Shown piece after piece: positions 1 through 8,627 of a stretch of DNA of 64,000 bases. The position numbers and the translations under genes are program-made. Position 1 is the first letter of the stretch. Each line of letters opens with the position of its first letter. The stretch spans positions 816,833 to 880,832 of the forward strand of contig NZ_KB890762.1 in NCBI RefSeq assembly GCF_000373265.1, read 5' to 3'. The notes below the pieces were generated by a model. The model saw only the letters and a program-made list of their open reading frames with translations. It made no database searches and was not told the DNA's origin. This DNA comes from Pontibacter roseus DSM 17521. GTDB lineage: Bacteria; Bacteroidota; Bacteroidia; Cytophagales; Hymenobacteraceae.

Positions 1-62
1 GGACTTTTACTTATTTTGGCCCGTGTCCCTACAAGGACAAGCAGCACCTAAACCAGCGTTTC

Positions 63-1229
63 ATGGAAATTAAATTACCGGGCTATTTCAAGTATGTGGT
101 TATACTTTTGGGTCTCATCCTGCTCATCTGGATTCTGCAGACATTTAAAAGTGTCCTGATGCCCCTGGTGTTCGCCCTGCTGTTCGCCCTGCTGCTCCTT
201 CCCCTGACGCGCGACTTGGAAAGATTTCGCCTTCCGCGTGCTGTGGCCATCATCTGTAGTATTGTGGTGGTCATGGTGGTGCTGGGGCTAGTCATCTGGT
301 TTCTGTCCATGCAGGTGATTAGCCTGACCTCGGAGCTGGAGACGATTGGCAAGAACATCGACGTGCTCTTTTTCAAGACGCAGCGTTTTCTCTTCCAAAA
401 CTTTGGCGTAGAGCCTTCAAACAAAAGTGATTTCATCCGGAGTACTATAGGCAACCTGCGGGAGCTTACCACCACCTTTCTGGGTAGCACCATCTCCATG
501 ACAACTGGCGCGCTGGCCGTGCTGACGGTGGTTCCCATTTTCGTGTTCTGTTTCCTGTATTACCGCGACCACCTGGAGCAGTTCATGTATAAGTTCGTAG
601 CCAAGGAGCGTCGCAGCGGCATGAACCATACCATTAATAACATACAGAGTGTGGCACAGAGTTATATTTCGGGTTTGATGATTGTGATTGTCATTGTCTC
701 GCTGCTCAATTCTGCCGGCCTGCTCATATTGGGGGTTAAGTATGCCATCTTCTTTGGGGTGTTTGCCTCCATCCTGACCATCATACCTTATATAGGCATT
801 ATGATAGGCGCGATGCTTCCGGCTCTCTTTACGTTGGCTACCACCGGCAACCTGTTCGATGCGGTGCTGGTCGTCCTGGTGTTCATGTTCGTGCAGTTCC
901 TGGAAGGTAATTTCATTACGCCTTATGTAGTAGGTTCTAAAGTGAGCATCAATCCCTTTGCGGCCATTGTGGCCTTGCTGATTGGTGGCGAGATTTGGGG
1001 AGCGGCCGGTATGATTATTTCTATACCTATGATTGCGATTCTCAAAGTGCTTTTTGATGCCTATGAGCCCTTGCAACCTTTCGGCTTCCTGCTGGCGGAC
1101 ATTGATGATGTGAAGGTGAAGAAATCCAACAGGTTCAACCAGATGTTCGACAAGCTTAGGAAAAAGGCCCGTAAAGAACGGGAGGAACTGGAGCAGGAAG
1201 AGCCGCAAGAGCAGGAACAGGAGCAATAA
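63..1229 (+). CDS. AI-2E family transporter (PerM/UPF0118 type)
   Basis: A 388-residue inner-membrane protein. It opens with two close hydrophobic segments (about residues 9-50), then a third near 60-85, a soluble stretch to about 145, and a cluster of hydrophobic helices from about 145 to 335. This is the layout of the AI-2E/PerM exporter family, whose members move small molecules or ions; the substrate here cannot be read from sequence. The tail is charged and ends in a Glu/Gln run (EEPQEQEQEQ), probably cytoplasmic. Family call is firm, substrate unknown. It stands alone, followed by a 127-bp gap to the next gene. Confidence 0.88.
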   Translation: MEIKLPGYFKYVVILLGLILLIWILQTFKSVLMPLVFALLFALLLLPLTRDLERFRLPRAVAIICSIVVVMVVLGLVIWFLSMQVISLTSELETIGKNIDVLFFKTQRFLFQNFGVEPSNKSDFIRSTIGNLRELTTTFLGSTISMTTGALAVLTVVPIFVFCFLYYRDHLEQFMYKFVAKERRSGMNHTINNIQSVAQSYISGLMIVIVIVSLLNSAGLLILGVKYAIFFGVFASILTIIPYIGIMIGAMLPALFTLATTGNLFDAVLVVLVFMFVQFLEGNFITPYVVGSKVSINPFAAIVALLIGGEIWGAAGMIISIPMIAILKVLFDAYEPLQPFGFLLADIDDVKVKKSNRFNQMFDKLRKKARKEREELEQEEPQEQEQEQ

Positions 1230-1356
1230 AAGGGTATTCGTGCTAACTGTATTCGCATCGGTAGCAATTTGAAACGTATTGCTAATTATGTTGGTTTATA
1301 GGATAGCCTCCGGCGCTGTGCCAGCGGCAATCCAAAAAGCATAACCCAGACACATC

Positions 1357-2766
1357 TTGTACGCCATCATAGATATTGAGACGACAGGCAGCCAGCCTAC
1401 TCAGGACAAGATTACCGAGATAGCCATTTTCATACACGACGGGCAGCAAATCGTGGACAAGTATAGCACGCTCATCAACCCGCAGCGCCCTATACCTTAC
1501 TACATCTCCCAACTGACCGGAATCACAGACGACATGGTGCAGGAGGCCCCTAAGTTCTATGAAGTGGCGAAAGAGATAGTGCAGTTCACGGAAGGCAAGG
1601 TATTCGTGGCCCACAACGTACGCTTCGACTACTCTTTTATAAAGAAAGAGTTCGCCGACCTGGGCTTCACCTTCCAGCGCAAAACGCTTTGCACCGTGCG
1701 CCTCAGCCGCTCGCTTATACCTGGCCTGCCATCCTACAGTTTGGGCAAACTCTGCAAGAGCATTGATATTCCGCTGGAGATGCGCCACCGTGCCATCGGA
1801 GACGCCGAAGCCACGGCCAAATTGTTCGATAAGCTAATCAAAATAAACAGGCCTGTGATAGATGGGGCCCAGCACATGGCCGACCCGGCAGAGCAACTTA
1901 AAAACGAAATCAAGGCCTCGCTCCTGCCCCCCGCCATCAGCAAGGAGCAGGTGGATGCGCTGCCGACTGTGCCGGGGGTATACTACTTCCACAACGAAGC
2001 GGGTGAGGTGATTTATGTAGGCAAGAGCATCAACATCCGCAAGCGCATCATCCAACACTTTAACATCGATTACAAGAGCCATAAGTCCATTGAGTTCAAG
2101 AACCAGATTGCCGACATCACCTACGAACTGATGGGCAATGAACTGGTGGCGCTTCTGTTTGAGTCATCGGAGATAAAGCGCATGAAGCCGCATTACAACC
2201 GGCAGCAGCGCCGCAGCGTGTTTAACACCGGTATATTTGTATATGAAGACGACAAAGGGTACAAGCGCATGACTTTTGGCAGCATCAATAAGGCCGATAA
2301 CATGAGCATGACGCCGCTGGTGGCGCTCTCCAACCACTACAAAGCCAAAGGCTTCCTTTTCCATAAGGTGGCCAAGTATAACCTCTGCCAAAAACTGTGC
2401 GACCTGTACAAAACAGCGGGTGCCTGCTTCGATTACCAGGTACACCAGTGCCAGGGCGCCTGCATTGGCAAGGAGAGTCCGGAAGAGTACAACATGCGGG
2501 TAGACGCAGCCATCGACTCCATCACTTATGAGCACAACACGTTCGTGATAGTGGGCAAGGGCCGGGAGCTAGGTGAGAAATCTATAGTGGTGGTGGAGCA
2601 TGGCACTTACCTGGGCTTCGGCTTCGTGGATGAGTATTTTTCGGCCCATACCCTGGAGGACTTTAAATCAGAAATAACCCGCTACAACGACAACAAAGAC
2701 ATACAGCAGATTATACGCGGCCACATGCGCGGCAAGCACAAAGACAAAGTGATTGTGTTTGAATGA
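1357..2766 (+). CDS. DEDD exonuclease domain fused to GIY-YIG (UvrC-like) nuclease domain
   Basis: A 469-residue protein starting at TTG. Residues 1-165 match the DnaQ/epsilon exonuclease fold: YAIIDIETTG carries the first catalytic Asp and Glu, FVAHNVRFDY the second Asp motif, and HRAIGDAEAT the final His and Asp. Around residues 200-280 comes a GIY-YIG domain (VPGVYYFHNEAGEVIYVGKS) as in the N-terminus of UvrC. The rest is uncharacterised and contains several Cys residues near 345-370. This domain pairing is a recognised bacterial family, thought to act in DNA repair. The TTG start is preferred because the exonuclease motif begins immediately after it. Confidence 0.87.
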   Translation: MYAIIDIETTGSQPTQDKITEIAIFIHDGQQIVDKYSTLINPQRPIPYYISQLTGITDDMVQEAPKFYEVAKEIVQFTEGKVFVAHNVRFDYSFIKKEFADLGFTFQRKTLCTVRLSRSLIPGLPSYSLGKLCKSIDIPLEMRHRAIGDAEATAKLFDKLIKINRPVIDGAQHMADPAEQLKNEIKASLLPPAISKEQVDALPTVPGVYYFHNEAGEVIYVGKSINIRKRIIQHFNIDYKSHKSIEFKNQIADITYELMGNELVALLFESSEIKRMKPHYNRQQRRSVFNTGIFVYEDDKGYKRMTFGSINKADNMSMTPLVALSNHYKAKGFLFHKVAKYNLCQKLCDLYKTAGACFDYQVHQCQGACIGKESPEEYNMRVDAAIDSITYEHNTFVIVGKGRELGEKSIVVVEHGTYLGFGFVDEYFSAHTLEDFKSEITRYNDNKDIQQIIRGHMRGKHKDKVIVFE

Positions 2767-2852
2767 AGCCGGATTGCTGCTTGTCAGAGGTGCATTTTCG
2801 GTTTATAGATATTTATGCGTAATTTCCTCTCTGTAAAAACAAGAACTACAAC

Positions 2853-3923
2853 ATGGAAAAAAGATTCAGAGCAGGCGTGCTGTTCGGCGATGAAGTGACA
2901 GAGCTGTTCAACTACGCCAACGAAAATAACTTTGCCCTTCCGGCTGTCAACGTCATCGGCACCAACTCCATCAATGCGGTGTTGGAAACAGCCAAGGAGC
3001 TTAATTCCCCTGTCATCATTCAGTTTTCACATGGTGGCGCCCTGTTCTTCGCTGGCAAGGGACTTGCCAACGAGGACCAGAAAGCGGCTGTTGCCGGTGC
3101 AATCTCCGGCGCGCAGCATGTGCACCTTATGGCAGAGGCCTATGGCGTTCCGGTGGTACTGCATACCGACCATGCGGCCAAAAAGCTTCTCCCCTGGATT
3201 GACGGACTGCTTGATGCCGGCGAGAAATACTACGAGCAGCACGGCAAGCCCCTATACAGTTCGCACATGCTGGACCTGTCCGAGGAGGAGATAAAGGAAA
3301 ACATTGAGACCTGCGCCAGCTACCTCCAGCGTATGGACAAGATAGGTATGACGGTCGAGATTGAACTGGGTGTGACTGGCGGCGAAGAAGACGGCGTGGA
3401 CAACAGCGGCGTGGACAGTTCCCGTCTCTATACCCAACCGGAGGAAGTAGCCTTTGCCTACGAGGAGCTGAACAAAATTAGTCGCCGCTTTACCATTGCT
3501 GCGGCCTTTGGCAACGTGCACGGGGTATACAAGCCAGGCAACGTGGAGCTACGACCAGAGATATTGAAAAACTCCCAGGATTTCATTCAGCAGAAGTACG
3601 GCACAGACGCCAACCCTGTGAACTTCGTGTTCCACGGCGGCTCCGGCTCAGAGAAAGCTAAAATCACGGAAGCGATTGGATATGGTGCTATCAAGATGAA
3701 CATTGACACGGACATGCAGTGGGCGTTTTGGGACGGTGTGAAGAACTACTATGAGTCCAAGCGCGACTACCTGCAAGCACAGTTGGGCAATCCAGATGGT
3801 GCAGATGCCCCAAACAAGAAATATTATGACCCGAGGGTATGGTTGCGCGAAGGCGAAAAGAATTTCATTGCCCGTCTGAAAGAAGCCTTTGAAGATTTGA
3901 ACGCCGTGAATCGGAATGCCTAA
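2853..3923 (+). CDS. fbaA: class II fructose-bisphosphate aldolase
   Basis: Cleaves fructose-1,6-bisphosphate to glyceraldehyde-3-phosphate and dihydroxyacetone phosphate in glycolysis. At 356 residues it has the length of the FbaA (class IIA) group. The zinc-site motif VVLHTDHAAKK, the segment SSHMLDLSEE, the glycine-rich FHGGSGS and the substrate loop INIDTDMQWAFW are all present. It is followed at once by a strong hairpin terminator. It sits beside a convergent PfkB-type sugar kinase, consistent with a carbohydrate-metabolism neighbourhood. Confidence 0.95.
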   Translation: MEKRFRAGVLFGDEVTELFNYANENNFALPAVNVIGTNSINAVLETAKELNSPVIIQFSHGGALFFAGKGLANEDQKAAVAGAISGAQHVHLMAEAYGVPVVLHTDHAAKKLLPWIDGLLDAGEKYYEQHGKPLYSSHMLDLSEEEIKENIETCASYLQRMDKIGMTVEIELGVTGGEEDGVDNSGVDSSRLYTQPEEVAFAYEELNKISRRFTIAAAFGNVHGVYKPGNVELRPEILKNSQDFIQQKYGTDANPVNFVFHGGSGSEKAKITEAIGYGAIKMNIDTDMQWAFWDGVKNYYESKRDYLQAQLGNPDGADAPNKKYYDPRVWLREGEKNFIARLKEAFEDLNAVNRNA

Positions 3924-3940
3924 GGTATAGCGAAGGCAAA

Positions 3941-3974
3941 CAAAAAGGGTGAGGCATGTGCCTCACCCTTTTTG
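3941..3974 (+). terminator. intrinsic terminator after fbaA
   Basis: Inverted repeat CAAAAAGGGTGAGGCA / TGCCTCACCCTTTTTG with a minimal loop, ending in a T run, 18 bases after the aldolase stop codon. The A-run on the left arm makes it usable in either direction. Confidence 0.85.
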
Positions 3975-4054
3975 TTTCGCTAGATTATATTTGATTTCGG
4001 CTTTCCCAGGTCCACCCATCTTTGCTCCGCCGAAGAGAGGAATTAGGAACGATT

Positions 4055-4098
4055 AACATCCCCCTGCCCCCTTCGAAGGGGGACTTTCTGCCGCTACT
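4055..4098. repeat. G/C-palindrome repeat, copy 1
   Basis: A 44-bp unit centred on the hairpin CCCCCTTCGAAGGGGG and followed by ACTTTCTGCC. A second copy at 20129-20172 matches at all but about four positions. In both places it lies 105-130 bp upstream of a copy of the pseudoknot repeat, and both places are between convergent genes. Confidence 0.75.
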
Positions 4099-4127
4099 GT
4101 TCGTCACATGGAAACGTTGTGGCACAT

Positions 4128-4350
4128 GAACACTGGCAGGTATAGCAAGGCATACTTACCACAGAAGCTACGGAGCTATGGCACTAGCCAAGTGCGCCTA
4201 TTGACGCTCCACTGTTCGAGCGTTCAGCGAGTTTGGAGCGTCTTGGCTTTTTTGCCTACTTTTTTTGCCAAGAAAAAAAGTAGGTGCCCGCCGCACAGGC
4301 GAAGCTATACAACAACTCAGCGAGCAAAAAGCAAAGCAGCAGCTACGAAG
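4128..4350 (+). repeat. structured intergenic repeat (pseudoknot RNA candidate), copy 1
   Basis: Copy 1 of an element also found near 20250-20465 and 43445-43640. Stems readable on the plus strand: P1 GACGCTCCA (4203-4211) with TGGAGCGTC (4234-4242); P2 CTTGGC (4242-4247) with GCCAAG (4267-4272); P3 CCTACTTTTTTT (4255-4266) with AAAAAAAGTAGG (4273-4284). P2 and P3 interlock in the order of an H-type pseudoknot. P4 CGCC/GGCG follows at about 4289-4301. The P1 loop carries TGTTCGAGCG and TCAGCGAG, unchanged or nearly so in all copies. It lies between the 3' ends of fbaA and the PfkB gene. Confidence 0.7.
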
Positions 4351-4362
4351 TATAAACATCCT

Positions 4363-5301
4363 CTACTTATGCTTCAACAGCCACTGATATATCTCCTCCA
4401 CATCCTCCTTGCGGCACAATTCTGAGCCCGACGTCATGGTGGCGGCTGTTCCGGCGGCAACACCATAACGTACCACCTCCTCCAGAGGGCAACCCTGCAA
4501 CAGACTCATCGCCATACCCGCCACCATGCTGTCACCGGCCCCTACGGCGCTTTCCTGCTTCACTGTAGGCGGCACCACATAGTGAATGCCCGTTTCCTTG
4601 GAGGCGAGCATGGCGCCGCGGGGTCCGAGCGAAACCACCAGGACCTTACATTTACCCTCCTCCAGCACCTGCATGGCAAAATCCTCCTGCTCCATGGCAG
4701 AAATGTGCTCTTTCCCTGCCAGCTTCGCCAGCTCGCCCAGGTTGGGCTTAATGAGGTATAGCCCCTCTCCTGCCGCTTTAAGGAGCGCTTCTCCCGACGT
4801 ATCGACAATCAGCCGAAACTGGTGCTCATGGGCAAGTTTGGCTAGTTGCTGGTAGTAATCATCTGGCACACCAGGAGGCAGACTGCCACTGGCTACCACA
4901 TACTCCGGGAACTTTTCCAGTGATTGCAATTTCTCCAGTACCTGCCCCCATTCCGATTCCTGAATCTTAGGGCCCGGCATTCCGAAACGGTATTGGTCAC
5001 CTGTGCTCTCCTCCATCACCATCAGGTTCTCGCGGGTCCAGCTCTCGGTCTGACCCGACCAGAATTCCACCCCTTCTTCCTGCAGCAGCTCACAGAGCTT
5101 TTCACCTGCCGGGCCGCCCGAGAGCAGCCAAGCAGTGGACTGCCCCCCGAGCTTTCGGATGGCACGCGAGACATTGATACCGCCTCCACCTGGCTCGTAC
5201 CGAGGCTCACCACAACGTAGCTTCTTTTCAGGCAGCACCCGCTTTACATAGCTGCTTTTATCTAGTGCAGGATTGAGTGTGATGGTGAGAATCTGTTGCA
5301 T
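4363..5301 (-). CDS. PfkB-family hexose (phosphofructo)kinase
   Basis: A 312-residue ribokinase-fold enzyme of the 1-phosphofructokinase/tagatose-6-phosphate kinase group, phosphorylating a sugar phosphate with ATP. Visible motifs: LTLNPALDKS at the N-terminus, the substrate GG motif in EPGGGGINVSRAIRKLG, VASGSLPPGVP, and the C-terminal GAGDSMVAGMAM with the catalytic Asp and anion hole. The reading frame is open 18 codons further upstream, but those codons come from copies of a GGTATAG-like DNA repeat, so the Met at 5301 before QQILTITLNP is taken as the start. It is last in a minus-strand operon with GH65, otsB-like and beta-PGM genes. A role as 6-phosphofructokinase is likely but not proven. 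Confidence 0.85.
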   Translation of the reverse strand: MQQILTITLNPALDKSSYVKRVLPEKKLRCGEPRYEPGGGGINVSRAIRKLGGQSTAWLLSGGPAGEKLCELLQEEGVEFWSGQTESWTRENLMVMEESTGDQYRFGMPGPKIQESEWGQVLEKLQSLEKFPEYVVASGSLPPGVPDDYYQQLAKLAHEHQFRLIVDTSGEALLKAAGEGLYLIKPNLGELAKLAGKEHISAMEQEDFAMQVLEEGKCKVLVVSLGPRGAMLASKETGIHYVVPPTVKQESAVGAGDSMVAGMAMSLLQGCPLEEVVRYGVAAGTAATMTSGSELCRKEDVEEIYQWLLKHK

Positions 5302-5365
5302 TGTTTGGGAGGTGTAGGTATAGGTGTAAGTATAGCTGAGCAGCGGATGGTGCATTTGTTAATGC

Positions 5366-7795
5366 CTAGGCACTGGCTTCTTTCAAAGAAGGCCGGCTGA
5401 TGTCGAACTCGCGCTTGTCGCCCGTTCGGAAGGCGTAGACTTCCCCTTTCACGCCTATCTTCACCTCCTTCGACCAGCCTCTGTCAATGCTGATGGTCAA
5501 TTTCTTATCTGTGAGTAGCAAGGCAATCCAGTGGCCGCGGTAGCGCAGCTGCAGGTTCAGGCACGGCATTTCGTCAGGAAGCACAGGGTTGAGCCAGAGA
5601 ACGTCGTCACGAATCTCCAACCCGGTAAAGCCCCGCTGCACCAGGTCTACTGTTCCCGCCATGGCTCCCAAGTGGATGCCTTCGGCAGTCGTTCCGCCCT
5701 GAATATCTTCTACGTCGCTCGTCAAGGCTGTCTGGAAGTTGGTCCAGGCACGTTTGCGGTCTGAACGGGCGAGCACCCAGGAGTGCACAATCTTACTCAG
5801 TGTAGAGCCATGGGAGGTGCGCTGCTCGTAGTAGGAAATGTTTTGAGGAATAATTTCGGGAGTACAGTCATACCCCAGCCTATCGAGAATCTGAAGTAAC
5901 TCCTCTGTAGAAAACAGGTAGAACAGCATGAGTGCATCGGCCTGTTTGCTGGCTTTGTACTTGTTCACATTGTCACCTTCGCTCTCCAGGATGCGGTCAA
6001 GCCGCATGGCTTCGCCATACCTGGCTCTGTACTTCTCCCAGTCAAAGTCTAGGAGCTTCTCATAACCATCAAATTGGGCGATGATGGAGGTACCTTCTAT
6101 AAAGGGGACATACATGCGCTTGCTTATATCCTGCCAACGCGCCAGGTCTTCCGGTGTGATGTGAAGCTTGGTAACCAGTTCCTCATAACGTGAATCGTCT
6201 ATCACCTCCTTCAGGTCGAGCGCACGCTGAATGACCCATACCGCCATCACATTGGTATAAGCGTTGTTGTTCAATCCGATTTCAGTAGAGTCCGGATATT
6301 CTGTATGGTATTCATCAGGACCCACTACATGCAGGATTTCATAGCGGCCTGTCTCCTCATTTAGATCAGCGATAGTGGACCAGAACTGGGCAATGTCGAG
6401 GATTAGTTCTGCCCCGTAGTAACTCAGGAAATCCATGTCCTCGGTAGCCTGGTAATATTGCCACACATTGTAGGCGACGGCAGCGCTGATATGCCGCTGC
6501 AGATAGGTATTGTCTGGCAGCCACCTGCCCGACTGTGGGTTGAGGTGAATAACCTGGCTTTCCTCTCGGCCATTGCTGCCACTCTGCCACGGAAACATGG
6601 CTCCCTTGTAGCCCGCTTCTTTGGCCGCACTCCGCGCCTCGTTCAGGCGGCGGTAACGGTACATGAGTAACTCCCGCGTGATGGCAGGCAACCGCAGGTT
6701 CAAAAATGGAAATATGAAGAGCTCATCCCAGAAGATGTGTCCCCGATAGGCCTCGCCGTGCCAGCCGCGTGCAGGTACGCCCACGTCCAAATCCACGGTA
6801 TGGCCTGACACGGTTTGCAGGAGGTGGAAGATGTGCAGCCTGAGTATGGACTGTGTCTTGTTGTTGCAGGCCGTGTGCAAATCGCAACGGTTCCAAAGGC
6901 GCTGCCAGGCCAGCTTATGCTCCTCCAGCAGCTCCTCAAATGCACCTTGGCGGTGAACGTTGGCACAGGCATCCAGCAGGGGTTCTGATGTGGCCCAATC
7001 CCGAGAGGTATAGAAGAGAACCGTTTTCTCCAATCTGGTTGGCTGCCCCTGCTCCAGTTGCACCACCAGTTGCTGCCGGGTATAACCTGTTTCAATTTCT
7101 GTATCGGGATTGGACTCCAGGAGTTGCCCGTTTTGGAAGAAACGGGTGCGGGCCACCTGCGCCATCCGTGTCTTGGACTGTGTGGTCTGCACCACCAGGT
7201 ACATCGTTTGCTCATCGTGCTGCCCCTGCTCCAGAGGTTCCAGGTGTTGGCTGGAAAGCGCTCTATAGCGGGCCACGCCACTGTTGATTACCCTGCCGTC
7301 CAAGGCTGAATGAATTTCTATCTCACCTGACCAGTTGATGGGTGTCAGTTCCCATTCAATGGCAGCCAGATGCGGGTTGGCCATGCTCACCAAGCGGCGT
7401 GTCTTTAGTTCTGACTCACGGCCTTGCTCATCCCGGAAATGCACTTGCCGCGTCAGTAGGCCATGCTGCAACTGCAGCTCCTGACGGAAAGCCAGCACTT
7501 CTACCAAGCTCATATGAAACCACTCCCCACCTACAGACCGGAAAGAGATAGGTAACCAGTTGGGCCAGTTGACCAAATCCTCATTCTCTATTTGCTTGCC
7601 AGAAACCTCTGACGTGAGCCTGTTGTAGCCGCCCGCCAGGTACGTGCCGGGATAATGGAACTCGGAATCTGCAACGGCTTCCTCAAAAGCACCACGCGTG
7701 GCGAAGTAGCCATTGCCCAAGGTGCACAGGGCTTCGCGCAAAGGCTGCTCCTCCGGCACCCACTCCTCATAAGCGATGCTCCAGTCAGCCATCAC
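5366..7795 (-). CDS. glycoside hydrolase family 65 disaccharide phosphorylase
   Basis: An 809-residue GH65 enzyme. Members phosphorolyse alpha-linked glucosides (maltose, trehalose, kojibiose, nigerose) with inversion, giving beta-glucose-1-phosphate. The N-terminal beta-sandwich begins WSIAYEEWVPEEQPLREALCTLGNGYFATRGAFEE (read in pieces, residues 5-40). The catalytic (alpha/alpha)6 barrel includes ARGWHGEAYRGHIFWD (342-357) and GPDEYH with the general-acid Glu495. A small C-terminal beta domain follows. Exact specificity is not readable. The start overlaps the end of the otsB-like gene by 11 bases, indicating translational coupling, and the adjacent beta-phosphoglucomutase would consume its product. 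Confidence 0.92.
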   Translation of the reverse strand: MMADWSIAYEEWVPEEQPLREALCTLGNGYFATRGAFEEAVADSEFHYPGTYLAGGYNRLTSEVSGKQIENEDLVNWPNWLPISFRSVGGEWFHMSLVEVLAFRQELQLQHGLLTRQVHFRDEQGRESELKTRRLVSMANPHLAAIEWELTPINWSGEIEIHSALDGRVINSGVARYRALSSQHLEPLEQGQHDEQTMYLVVQTTQSKTRMAQVARTRFFQNGQLLESNPDTEIETGYTRQQLVVQLEQGQPTRLEKTVLFYTSRDWATSEPLLDACANVHRQGAFEELLEEHKLAWQRLWNRCDLHTACNNKTQSILRLHIFHLLQTVSGHTVDLDVGVPARGWHGEAYRGHIFWDELFIFPFLNLRLPAITRELLMYRYRRLNEARSAAKEAGYKGAMFPWQSGSNGREESQVIHLNPQSGRWLPDNTYLQRHISAAVAYNVWQYYQATEDMDFLSYYGAELILDIAQFWSTIADLNEETGRYEILHVVGPDEYHTEYPDSTEIGLNNNAYTNVMAVWVIQRALDLKEVIDDSRYEELVTKLHITPEDLARWQDISKRMYVPFIEGTSIIAQFDGYEKLLDFDWEKYRARYGEAMRLDRILESEGDNVNKYKASKQADALMLFYLFSTEELLQILDRLGYDCTPEIIPQNISYYEQRTSHGSTLSKIVHSWVLARSDRKRAWTNFQTALTSDVEDIQGGTTAEGIHLGAMAGTVDLVQRGFTGLEIRDDVLWLNPVLPDEMPCLNLQLRYRGHWIALLLTDKKLTISIDRGWSKEVKIGVKGEVYAFRTGDKREFDISRPSLKEASA

Positions 7796-8627
7796 TCCTA
7801 CGCTTTACGAAATCCGTCAGCTCCTGCAAGAAAGCCCGCACCTCTTCCACATCTTCGAGCCGGTACGTTGCTGCGGTTTTATCATCATGCTCACCTACTA
7901 GTATACCTATACCTCTGCCTTGTAACGAGGCGAAGGCGTCCTCATCTGTTATATCGTCTCCGATGTAAATCGGCAGCGTGTTCTGCTTATCCAGTTGCAG
8001 CTCTTCCATGAGCCACAGCACTGCCTTGCCTTTGTGCCAGTCCAGGTTAGGCTTTAGTTCGATTACCTTCTTGCCGAGCCCCTTTTTGAGCTGGGGCTGC
8101 TCTGCCAGTACAGCATCCACCGCCTGCTCCACATCACTTACCTGCTCCTCGGCTACATTACGGTAGTGTACTGCAATGGCGTAACGCTTCCGTTCTACAA
8201 GACTGCCTGCCACGTGCTGCAGTTTCGCCTGAAGCAGTTTTTCTGATTCATCCAGGGCGGCCAATGCCGCTGTGGCACCGCCTGGTTCTGCCTGCATGTT
8301 GCCCGGGCCAGTGATGTCGAAACCGTGGGAGCCGGCAAAGTAGAGGTTGTCGAGCTTTACCAGCCGTTCTACGTTCTGTCGGTCGCGGCCGCTCACTACG
8401 GCCACCTTACATACGCCTGCCAAATCGTGCAGTACCTGCCGCATCTCCTCTGACAGAATGGCCATGTCCGGTTCCTTTACAATGGGGGTCAAGCAGCCGT
8501 CGTAGTCGAGGAAAACAGCGGGATTTTTGTTCTGTAGTTTCGCAAGCAGTTCCTCTCGGTTTTGAAGTGCGGAGGGGAGCTCGTGTGCCCCACGTTTCTC
8601 TATCATGTCGTCTGTAGTTGTGTGCAT
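7785..8627 (-). CDS. otsB: trehalose-phosphatase-like HAD hydrolase (OtsB family)
   Basis: A 280-residue HAD phosphatase of the OtsB family, which removes phosphate from trehalose-6-phosphate. Motif I is VFLDYDGCLTPIV, with Cys where most OtsB proteins have Thr (DYDGTLTP); motif II lies in VAVVSGRD; motif IV is YIGDDITDEDAF. No OtsA synthase is in this window, so it may act on trehalose-6-phosphate made elsewhere or on another glycoside phosphate. The start codon shares a base with the upstream gene's stop (TAATG-type overlap), and its own end overlaps the GH65 start, so the three genes form one tightly coupled unit. Confidence 0.88.
   Translation of the reverse strand: MHTTTDDMIEKRGAHELPSALQNREELLAKLQNKNPAVFLDYDGCLTPIVKEPDMAILSEEMRQVLHDLAGVCKVAVVSGRDRQNVERLVKLDNLYFAGSHGFDITGPGNMQAEPGGATAALAALDESEKLLQAKLQHVAGSLVERKRYAIAVHYRNVAEEQVSDVEQAVDAVLAEQPQLKKGLGKKVIELKPNLDWHKGKAVLWLMEELQLDKQNTLPIYIGDDITDEDAFASLQGRGIGILVGEHDDKTAATYRLEDVEEVRAFLQELTDFVKRRSDG

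Noticed and set aside
4108..4425. 105-aa ORF across the first structured repeat
   Set aside because: Its peptide resembles that of 43420-43716 only because both lie on copies of the same DNA repeat; substitutions follow RNA pairing, not codon positions, and copy 2 does not keep the frame.
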